From an uncultured Eubacterium sp. (GTDB lineage Bacteria; Bacillota; Clostridia; Peptostreptococcales; Anaerovoracaceae), in assembly GCA_947367725.1 (NCBI GenBank), contig CANBFZ010000009.1:1-14973 (forward strand): a stretch of DNA of 14,973 nucleotides. Reading direction: 5' to 3'. Below the pieces are notes generated by a model. It saw nothing but the letters and a program-made list of their open reading frames with translations, had not been told where the DNA came from and ran no database searches. The position numbers and the translations under genes are program-made. Below are positions 6,823-12,752 of this stretch, one piece after another (the stretch's first letter is position 1; every line of letters begins with the position of its first letter).

Positions 6823-6848
6823 TTCTTAATATCTCATTCTTGATTCTT

Positions 6849-7694
6849 TCAAGTCTTCCCTGTAACGGTTTCCTCAAACACAGCAGAAGATTCCAAATAA
6901 TAGCCGTCTTGTTTTTTTACTAAATAGAGCGGCTTTTGATTTAGCACCATCCTTTTGTCTCCAAAATCCATCTGCAGCATGGAAGATGCGTATCCTAATC
7001 CTTCTATATAGCCTAAATACACGCCAACAACGCCGTCTTTGATTTTCCAGCATCTCTTTACATCACTTCGGTTTTGGGATATTTCAATCTGTTCTAAATT
7101 CGAAGCTTCGCTGGATGCCTCAATTAACATAAAGGTTGCTTTTTCTCCTTCGTAGTTGGAAAACTCCATCATCCATTTACTTAGTAAATCGTTTGCGACA
7201 CCGGTTATCCCTAATCCTCTATCGCCCGCTTCTTTGTCACTGATAAATGGAATGTTTCTGCTTTCATCTAAGGAAGTAATCCAGCCTTTGCCTTTACTTT
7301 CCGCATTGCTTTTAACTTTTACAGGTGTAATACTTTCGACGCGCCAATCTCCTTGTGAATTTTGCCGCATCTGGAGGTCTGCTGTAACCGACATTTCCAA
7401 AATTGGCTTTTGCGGCGACCATCCATAGGTACATTGATACCTTCCGCGAATCACAGCAGCATCGTCTTCCATATTTATCACGCGAAATGTTTCCGCCGGA
7501 TCAATTTCATAGGTTATCACGGCAACACGATCTGGAGATGTTTCAAATTTCTCTTCCAGGAAACAATATCCAACATCTATGATTTCGTGATTCACACCTT
7601 CCTCAATCTCCGTAGTATCTTCTTTACAGCCGGAAACAAAAATCAAAGCGCCTATCAATAATGCACACAGCATCCATATACTTTTTTTCTGCAT
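6849..7694 (-). CDS. Predicted lipoprotein of unknown function
   Basis: The gene encodes 281 aa. The N-terminus has basic residues, a hydrophobic stretch (IWMLCALLIGALIF) and a lipobox VSGC with Cys at residue 23, followed by an acidic segment. This indicates signal peptidase II processing and attachment to the outer face of the membrane. The rest is hydrophilic with probable beta strands (ILEMSVTADLQMRQN, WKIKDGVVGVYLGYIEGLG, PLYLVKKQDGYYLESSA). I recognise no family. The start has GAAAGG 6 nt before the ATG. It lies 87 nt downstream of the secreted SurA_N-like protein on the same strand, with a hairpin but no U tract between them, and no separate promoter is obvious, so they are probably cotranscribed. 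Confidence 0.8.
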   Translation of the reverse strand: MQKKSIWMLCALLIGALIFVSGCKEDTTEIEEGVNHEIIDVGYCFLEEKFETSPDRVAVITYEIDPAETFRVINMEDDAAVIRGRYQCTYGWSPQKPILEMSVTADLQMRQNSQGDWRVESITPVKVKSNAESKGKGWITSLDESRNIPFISDKEAGDRGLGITGVANDLLSKWMMEFSNYEGEKATFMLIEASSEASNLEQIEISQNRSDVKRCWKIKDGVVGVYLGYIEGLGYASSMLQMDFGDKRMVLNQKPLYLVKKQDGYYLESSAVFEETVTGKT

Positions 7695-7731
7695 ATACTG
7701 CCTTTCTAAAATCTGTATTCTACCTCAATAT

Positions 7732-7766
7732 GAAATTGCCCATCATACATATTGATAGGCAATTTC
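7732..7766 (-). repeat. Intergenic hairpin between secreted protein and lipoprotein genes
   Basis: GAAATTGCC and GGCAATTTC form a perfect 9-bp stem; after one mismatch, ATCA/TGAT adds four more pairs around a 7-nt loop. On the minus (mRNA) strand it is followed by ATATTGAGG with no U tract, so a full terminator is unlikely. It may be a processing or mRNA-stability element that sets the relative expression of the two genes. Confidence 0.5.
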
Positions 7767-7781
7767 TTTACTTTCTTAATT

Positions 7782-8840
7782 CTAACCAATTAAATTGGCT
7801 TTAAAATCCAGCCATTCCTCTTTTATCTGTTTTTGATATGATTCATAGGATAACATATTCATGTATAAGTTTCTTGAATTATTATATCTTTTCAAAAAAT
7901 CATTGTACACCTTTTCTTCAGTTAGTAGAATGCGATAGCCTTCAAAATCATTTCTAACCAGTTCTTCGTAAGTTGTTCCAGCCATATTACATGCCAATTT
8001 AATTTCTTCCATATTATCAGAATTCCGAAATTGTTCAATTAGACCTTTCAAGTATTGTTCAACTTCTTCATCATCGACAGCTAGATTTTCCTGATTTGCA
8101 TATTCTAGAAGCGCCTGGTATTCCTCATTTTGCTCAAGAGAACACTTCTGTCGTTTTTTATTCTCTATGCGAGATTTTATAACTTTGCTTAGTTTTTCAA
8201 TTTCAACATTTGTGAGTTTATCATTATCCACTATAGTAATCATCTCATTACTCATAGTTTCACTGTTTGTACTCTTTACCGTAACAGTACCTGAGGCTGT
8301 TCCTAAATTGTTGAATTTTAAAGTTTTATTTGTTCCACCAGTTACAGACTTTGGAACCCTAACAGAGTAGGTAAATGTTCCATACGAATTCCCCCCTGAT
8401 TTCATCACTTTAACAGATGTCTTGCTTCCCATGGATTTAGTGGAAATCCAATTTGGATCTGCAAACATATCTGGATAGTATGATACCGTACAAGTTTTTG
8501 CACTAGCATTTATCGGATAAATTTTCATACTTCCAAGACTGCATGTTATATCACTTGTTACCTCCGGAGCATTAATACTTTTTGCAATTAGCCACCATTC
8601 TTCTTTGTTATAAGTTCTCGACTGTGTGTCACTTGCACCATAATGAAAATCTGCACCAGCAAGTATTGTTACTCCTACACTTGAAACTACAGGAGGGTTC
8701 TGATCCTGTGCGAGCATAAATACGTGATTTCCTTCATATTTATAGTGCACATCGCCAGATGCCGCATATACACTAAATGATGATCCGAGAACTAAAACAA
8801 GAATCATGCCCATCATGATTCCTTTTCTTAAGTTTTTCAT
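7782..8840 (-). CDS. Secreted protein with SurA_N-like C-terminal region
   Basis: The gene encodes 352 aa. A signal peptide is clear: basic start MKNLRKG, hydrophobic core MILVLVLGSSF, likely cleavage after VYA at residue 26. Residues about 30-205 are Ser/Thr/Gly-rich and probably beta-structured, with no domain I can name. Residues about 210-350 are charged and helical, with the pattern of the N-terminal chaperone domain of SurA/PrsA-type foldases (EEVEQYLKGLIEQF, AGTTYEELVRNDFEGYRILLTEEKVYNDFLKRY). No peptidyl-prolyl isomerase domain follows. A good promoter lies about 130 nt upstream, and GGAG precedes the ATG by 7 nt. The gene is visibly more AT-rich than the aro genes, which hints at a different origin. 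Function unknown; a role at the cell surface is inferred. Confidence 0.75.
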   Translation of the reverse strand: MKNLRKGIMMGMILVLVLGSSFSVYAASGDVHYKYEGNHVFMLAQDQNPPVVSSVGVTILAGADFHYGASDTQSRTYNKEEWWLIAKSINAPEVTSDITCSLGSMKIYPINASAKTCTVSYYPDMFADPNWISTKSMGSKTSVKVMKSGGNSYGTFTYSVRVPKSVTGGTNKTLKFNNLGTASGTVTVKSTNSETMSNEMITIVDNDKLTNVEIEKLSKVIKSRIENKKRQKCSLEQNEEYQALLEYANQENLAVDDEEVEQYLKGLIEQFRNSDNMEEIKLACNMAGTTYEELVRNDFEGYRILLTEEKVYNDFLKRYNNSRNLYMNMLSYESYQKQIKEEWLDFKANLIG

Positions 8841-8975
8841 AGCTAATCTCCTCTCTTCTCAAACATCAACTGTAATTCTCAGCAATACCACATCGGAATC
8901 TCTCCTCTCCCGTATTTCTTCGCCCCCTTACGCAAAGAATAATTGTCCAAAAATTCAATCTCTATCCTTATCACC

Positions 8976-9004
8976 ATAATAACACGTATTTTTATATATG
9001 TCAA
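8976..9004 (-). promoter_or_regulatory. Promoter of the secreted protein / lipoprotein unit
   Basis: On the minus strand, a perfect TTGACA (9004-8999), 17 nt spacer and TATTAT (8981-8976). It predicts a start near 8969 and a 5' untranslated region of about 130 nt. The -35 box sits in the centre of a perfect inverted repeat (8989-9019). Confidence 0.75.
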
Positions 9005-9019
9005 CAAAATATATAAAAA
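8989..9019. promoter_or_regulatory. Inverted repeat over the promoter, candidate operator
   Basis: TTTTTATATAT and ATATATAAAAA are perfectly complementary 11-bp arms around a 9-nt centre (GTCAACAAA). The repeat covers the -35 box and part of the spacer of the minus-strand promoter, and a PadR-family regulator is encoded divergently next door. Binding of that regulator here is inferred. The AT-only arms could also be a chance feature of an AT-rich intergenic region. Confidence 0.4.
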
Positions 9020-9062
9020 ATTTTTATTCATATCTGATTTTCTGATTTTTTCACATGAATGA

Positions 9063-9090
9063 TTGACTTGTGCCCCTTTTAGGGTATAAT
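9063..9090 (+). promoter_or_regulatory. Promoter of the PadR unit
   Basis: TTGACT (9063-9068), 16 nt spacer and a perfect TATAAT (9085-9090). It predicts a start near 9097, just upstream of the ATG at 9127, and rules out an in-frame GTG at 9070 as the gene start. Confidence 0.8.
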
Positions 9091-9126
9091 AAAGCCATAG
9101 GAGAGATTAGGACAGAAAGGTTTTCC

Positions 9127-9513
9127 ATGAACAAGAAAGAAGATACCGCCGGCGGCAGGGATGTCCTGGATAATTTTGAAGCCCAGTTCAAGAAATCTAC
9201 TCTTCCCCTGATGGTGCTCACGATTTTATCAGAGCGGGAACAAATGTATGCTTACGAGATTACCCAGGAATGCCTGCGGCGTACAGACGGGATTTACAAG
9301 ATGCCGCTCCTTTATACCACTCTCAGCAAACTGCTGGAACAGGGGTTTGTTGAAGAGGTAGGAAAAGTCATTTCAGAGAGTAATCGAGTCCGCGTGTATT
9401 ACCGCATTACAGAAGCAGGAACTGCGCATCTACGCAGACTGAAATCTCTGTACATCAGACTGAGCCAGGCAGTTCAGTCCGTCGTCTATACAGAGAAAGA
9501 AAGGAACGACTGA
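9127..9513 (+). CDS. PadR-family transcriptional regulator
   Basis: The gene encodes 128 aa. It has the PadR winged-helix pattern: FKKSTLPLMVLTILSEREQMYAYEITQ at about 21-47 (first helices), MPLLYTTLSKLLEQGFVEE at about 59-77 (recognition helix and start of the wing), then RVRVYYRITEAGTAHLRRL at about 86-104 (wing and the Tyr-Arg-Thr-Gly region), and a short C-terminal helix for dimerisation. The chosen ATG has AAAGG 6 nt upstream; the open frame extends to a GTG inside the promoter and is rejected. The stop and the next start overlap as TGATG, so the downstream small membrane protein is translationally coupled. PadR regulators commonly repress their own operon or a neighbouring envelope gene; the effector is unknown. 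Confidence 0.9.
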   Translation: MNKKEDTAGGRDVLDNFEAQFKKSTLPLMVLTILSEREQMYAYEITQECLRRTDGIYKMPLLYTTLSKLLEQGFVEEVGKVISESNRVRVYYRITEAGTAHLRRLKSLYIRLSQAVQSVVYTEKERND

Positions 9514-9917
9514 TGTATACGCCAAATCAGGAAATCGAACAATATCTGCACCAAATCGAAACAGCGATTTATCATCTGGCAGAATCCGACGACTTTATTG
9601 ACGGACTCCGTCAGCAGCTATATGACTATGCCGAAGCACATACAACACTTTCGATTTCCACACTGGTAAAGGAATTCGGCACCCCAGAAGAAGTCGCGGC
9701 AGACTTCTTAGAAACGCGTTCTGCCCTCAAGCCGAAAAAAGTTGCCAAATCCAGACAGCGAGGCTGGATTAAAACAATCATTATTCTGATTTTAGCTGTA
9801 ATTGTAATCGGTGAAATTCTTCATCTTCGCGATTTAAGAAGTCAGAAGCAGGCCATGGCAACTGATGTTATCACTATTTACGAACCAGTCGAAGGAGGTA
9901 CAGACGGTGAAACATAA
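9513..9917 (+). CDS. Small HAAS/DUF1700-like membrane protein
   Basis: The gene encodes 134 aa. The N-terminal half is soluble and helical (YLHQIETAIYHL, then DGLRQQLYDYAE), with LVKEFGTPEEVAADFLE at about 51-67, a pattern seen in HAAS/DUF1700-type proteins that often follow a PadR gene. A basic stretch (KPKKVAKSRQR) precedes one transmembrane helix at about 86-105 (IKTIIILILAVIVIGEIL), then a short tail. By the positive-inside rule the N-terminal domain is cytoplasmic. Exact family membership (DUF1700-like or the related DUF6120-type) needs a profile search. It overlaps the PadR stop by 1 nt and the next gene by 11 nt, so the three are one unit. A role in signalling or in modulating the PadR regulator is inferred from context. 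Confidence 0.75.
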   Translation: MYTPNQEIEQYLHQIETAIYHLAESDDFIDGLRQQLYDYAEAHTTLSISTLVKEFGTPEEVAADFLETRSALKPKKVAKSRQRGWIKTIIILILAVIVIGEILHLRDLRSQKQAMATDVITIYEPVEGGTDGET

Positions 9918-10377
9918 ACTACTGACAATTCTAACTGCTGCAGGGCTTTTCCTCTGTATGACAGTCTCCGCATTTGCTGACGCCGAAAGCGCGACAACAA
10001 TTGAAACAGAATATTTTCCAGATGGCTCCTATGCAGTCATTACCACGACCATAGAACCTGTCTCGCTGACACCTTTTGCGACAGAAACCACAAAATCTGC
10101 CAGCAGAACCTATACGTATCATAATCAGGATAACAAAATTGCTTGGGATTTCACACTGAAGGGCACTTTCACCTACAACGGAACTTCTGCGAAGGCGACC
10201 AAAGCAGATACCAGCTATCACATCTATGTTCCCGGCTGGGAATGCACTTACAGGCACGGTTCTGTCTCTGGTGCGGTTGCAACCGGACAGGGTACATTCC
10301 AGTACAAATCAGGTTTAACAAAAAACGTTTCGCTGGGTTTAAAGTGTTCTCCAAACGGAACCATTACATCCCTGTAA
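9907..10377 (+). CDS. Small secreted protein of unknown function
   Basis: The gene encodes 156 aa from a GTG start. A consensus AAGGAGGT lies 7 nt upstream of GTG at 9907, inside the end of the preceding gene. The open frame extends to an ATG at 9865 but without this support. Residues 1-24 form a signal peptide (basic VKHK, hydrophobic LLTILTAAGLFLCMTVS, AFA cleavage site). The mature part is rich in Thr, Tyr, Ser and Gly and likely all-beta, for example AWDFTLKGTFTYNGTSAKAT and GAVATGQGTFQYKSG. No lipobox, anchor or catalytic motif is visible, so it is probably released or loosely wall-associated. I do not recognise the family. Its position after PadR and the small membrane protein suggests it is the output of that unit. 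A strong hairpin follows. Confidence 0.8.
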   Translation: MKHKLLTILTAAGLFLCMTVSAFADAESATTIETEYFPDGSYAVITTTIEPVSLTPFATETTKSASRTYTYHNQDNKIAWDFTLKGTFTYNGTSAKATKADTSYHIYVPGWECTYRHGSVSGAVATGQGTFQYKSGLTKNVSLGLKCSPNGTITSL

Positions 10378-10418
10378 CATATTTTGCAATACACAAACTG
10401 CATATATTCTTAAAATCG

Positions 10419-10451
10419 AAAAGCGCCGATGTTTGTTTCATCGGCGCTTTT
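10419..10451. terminator. Bidirectional terminator between convergent genes
   Basis: A perfect 13-bp inverted repeat (AAAAGCGCCGATG and CATCGGCGCTTTT) with a 7-nt loop. Both strands end in a run of four T residues, and it lies between the plus-strand secreted protein gene and the convergent minus-strand ABC-F gene. Confidence 0.9.
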
Positions 10452-10491
10452 CTCTCGCAATATATGCTGCCGCAGGCAGCGCGTCTTCCTC

Positions 10492-12045
10492 TTAAATCAG
10501 TTTACAGGTCCAGTCCTCGATATTCCAGATATCGGTGACGATATCCTCATAGAATTCAGGCTCATGGCTGACCAGAATCACCGTACCCTTAAAGTCCCGC
10601 ACTGCTTCTTTGAGGACCTCTTTGGCGACCGGGTCCAGATGGTTGGTCGGCTCGTCCAGCACCAGCAGATTCATCGGTCTTTGCATCAGCTTGCAGAGGC
10701 GGAACTTGGCATTCTCGCCGCCGGACAGCACCCGCACCTGACTTTCGATATGCTCATTGGTCAAGCCGCACTTTGCCAGCGCCCGGCGCGCCTCACCGTT
10801 ATCAAGCGCCGGAAATTCATCCCAGAAATCCTGCAGCGCCGTCTTGTCGCTGCCGTCTGCTTCCTGCTCAAAATACGCAGGCTCCGCATAGTAATCCAGT
10901 TTGACCTGGCCGTCAAAAGCTGGAATAATCCCCAGCATGGTTTTCAGCAGCGTAGACTTTCCAAGACCGTTGACCCCTTTGATGGCAATCTTCTTGCCTC
11001 GCTCCACATGGAACGTCAAAGGCTTCGTCAATGCCTCATCATAGCCCAGCACCAGGTTTTCCGCTTCGATGACGTATTTGCCCGGCGCGCGGGAATAGTC
11101 AAATCGAAAAGTCGGCTTTGGCTTTTCTTTTATCAACTCAATCTTTTCCATCTTGTCCAGCTTCTTCTGCCGGGACTTCGCCATATTGGTGGTGGCGATT
11201 CGCGCCTTATTCCTGGCGATAAAATCTTCCAAGTCAGCGATTTCCTTTTGCTGCTTCTTGTATGCCTGTTCCAGCTGCGCCCGCTTAATCTCGTACATAT
11301 GCATAAAATCATCGTAATTACCGGTATAGCGGGTCAATACCGCGTCCTCCACATGATAGATCACGTTGACCACGTCATTTAAAAATGGAATATCGTGAGA
11401 TACCAGAATAAACGCGTTCTCGTAATTCTGCAGAAACCGAGTCAGCCAGACAATGTGGTTCTCATCCAAATAGTTGGTCGGCTCGTCCAAAATCAATATC
11501 ATCGGGTTCTGCAAAAGCAGCTTGGTCAAAAGTACCTTGGAACGCTGTCCGCCGGAAAGTTCCGACACGTCCTTGTCAAGTCCAATGTCGGCAAGTCCCA
11601 AGCCGCCCGCAAATTCTTCAATTCGGGCATCGATGGTATAAAAGCCGCTGTGCTCCAGAATGTCCTGAATTTCCGCCGCGTCTTCCATGAGGCGGTTCAT
11701 TTCGTCCTCTGACGCCGTCGCCATCTTGTCGTATGCCGCCAGCATCTCCTGCTCCATCTCAAAATATTCGCCGAAGGCTTCCCGCAAAACCTCCCGGATG
11801 GTTTTTCCCTGAGTCAGGGTCGTCCGCTGATCCAGATACCCCGTAGTGATGTGGTTACACCAGCTGACTGTGCCTGCATCCGGCATGAGATTTCCGGTAA
11901 TAATATTCAAAAATGTGGTCTTTCCTTCGCCGTTAGCGCCCACAAGACCGACATGCTCTCCTTTATTCAAACGAAAAGAAGCGTCTTCCAGAATCTGCCT
12001 GCCGCCAAATCCGTGAGACACCTTTTCTACTGTTAAAACGCTCAT
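10492..12045 (-). CDS. ABC-F family ATPase (YkpA/YbiT-like)
   Basis: The gene encodes 517 aa with two ABC ATPase domains and no membrane segments, as in translation-associated ABC-F proteins. First domain: Walker A GANGEGKT at 36-43, signature LSGGQ at 163-167, Walker B LILDEPTN at 184-191, switch His in LVSHD. A charged helical linker follows (about 245-310, including KSRQKKLDKMEKIELIKEK). Second domain: Walker A GVNGLGKS at 357-364, signature LSGGE at 440-444, Walker B LLVLDEPTNHLD at 460-471. The sequence DEPTNYLDENHIVWL and the long SHDIPFLNDVVNVIYHVED segment point to the YkpA/YbiT group rather than to the antibiotic-resistance ARE group, though this is not certain. AAAGGAG lies 8 nt before the ATG. 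It follows the DUF1836 gene by 36 nt. Confidence 0.92.
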   Translation of the reverse strand: MSVLTVEKVSHGFGGRQILEDASFRLNKGEHVGLVGANGEGKTTFLNIITGNLMPDAGTVSWCNHITTGYLDQRTTLTQGKTIREVLREAFGEYFEMEQEMLAAYDKMATASEDEMNRLMEDAAEIQDILEHSGFYTIDARIEEFAGGLGLADIGLDKDVSELSGGQRSKVLLTKLLLQNPMILILDEPTNYLDENHIVWLTRFLQNYENAFILVSHDIPFLNDVVNVIYHVEDAVLTRYTGNYDDFMHMYEIKRAQLEQAYKKQQKEIADLEDFIARNKARIATTNMAKSRQKKLDKMEKIELIKEKPKPTFRFDYSRAPGKYVIEAENLVLGYDEALTKPLTFHVERGKKIAIKGVNGLGKSTLLKTMLGIIPAFDGQVKLDYYAEPAYFEQEADGSDKTALQDFWDEFPALDNGEARRALAKCGLTNEHIESQVRVLSGGENAKFRLCKLMQRPMNLLVLDEPTNHLDPVAKEVLKEAVRDFKGTVILVSHEPEFYEDIVTDIWNIEDWTCKLI

Positions 12046-12081
12046 CTAGGTTACTCCTTTACAGTTAAAGTGCATACTGCA

Positions 12082-12594
12082 TTAAATTTTATCATGTTTG
12101 GGATGGGACTGCAAGTAAATATTGCGCACATAAAGCTGACACGCAAAGGAATTGCAGACGTTCCACAAAATCCCCCGTGGATCTTCTTCACAAGGGTTCT
12201 TGGGCATCGCAGTCCTGTGAAATGCGTGGTATACTGCGCTTTCAATATTGTCGCAGAAAGAATTATAGGCATTGGCCTTCTCGTTGACCCTGACCGTTAG
12301 ACGAATCAGTCTGGAAATTTCTTCGATGGTATAAACCGGCTTCAAAATGGCAATGACAAAGAGAGAAGCAACCGCTGTTTTGTCGTACTTCTTATTGACC
12401 GGCGGCGCGATGAACTTCTGCTTGACGTAATTGTTGATCATGGTCTTGGTCATAATTTTCTTACCGTCAAAGGTCAGATAAGACCCCAGCCACTCCTCCA
12501 GAAGCGACAATACCTGATCCAGATATAAATCAATGGAAGGAAGCTCCTCCCACCGCGGCAGTTTAAATTGTTCCAGTCCTTTGCTCTTCACCAT
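12082..12594 (-). CDS. DUF1836 domain-containing protein, likely MerR-like helix-turn-helix
   Basis: The gene encodes 170 aa. It opens with LPRWEELPSIDLYLDQVLSLLE at about 12-33, then ITKTMINNYVKQKFIAPPVNKKYDKTAVASL-type sequence at about 47-77 and a helical C-terminal part (PVYTIEEISRLIRLTVRVN). This is the DUF1836 pattern; its MINNYVKQ...PP.NKKY motif resembles a MerR-type winged helix-turn-helix, so DNA binding is likely but unproven. The start has AGGA about 10 nt upstream, and a promoter lies 37-65 nt upstream of the ATG. It is the first gene of a two-gene unit with the ABC-F ATPase. It might regulate its own promoter or the divergent acyl-CoA synthetase promoter. Confidence 0.85.
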   Translation of the reverse strand: MVKSKGLEQFKLPRWEELPSIDLYLDQVLSLLEEWLGSYLTFDGKKIMTKTMINNYVKQKFIAPPVNKKYDKTAVASLFVIAILKPVYTIEEISRLIRLTVRVNEKANAYNSFCDNIESAVYHAFHRTAMPKNPCEEDPRGILWNVCNSFACQLYVRNIYLQSHPKHDKI

Positions 12595-12630
12595 CCACGC
12601 CTGTCCTTTCCATACTACTCTATATCGAAT

Positions 12631-12659
12631 AGCATACCACAGCGGAAAGTTTCTGTCAA
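12631..12659 (-). promoter_or_regulatory. Promoter of the DUF1836/ABC-F unit
   Basis: On the minus strand, a perfect TTGACA (12659-12654), 17 nt spacer and TATGCT (12636-12631), predicting a start near 12624 and a leader of about 30 nt. Its -35 box is 4 bp from the -35 box of the divergent promoter. Confidence 0.65.
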
Positions 12660-12663
12660 CCCG

Positions 12664-12692
12664 TTGACAAAGTTGTTATAATGAGTTAATAT
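12664..12692 (+). promoter_or_regulatory. Promoter of the acyl-CoA synthetase gene
   Basis: A perfect TTGACA (12664-12669), 17 nt spacer and TAATAT (12687-12692), predicting a start near 12699 and a leader of about 54 nt. Another TATAAT-like sequence inside the spacer is too close to the -35 box to be used. Confidence 0.7.
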
Positions 12693-12752
12693 AGTTTTAA
12701 TAACTACATACATACGAAGACGCACAAAATCAAGAAGTAAGGAGAAAACATC

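Noticed and set aside
9070..9126. An N-terminal extension of the PadR regulator from a GTG at 9070.
   Set aside because: It would begin inside the promoter (between -35 and -10) and before the likely transcription start. The ATG at 9127 has a proper ribosome binding site and family-like length.
10429..11382. A 317-codon plus-strand reading frame antisense to the ABC-F gene.
   Set aside because: It begins inside the terminator hairpin and lies opposite conserved ATPase motifs, so it is a shadow.
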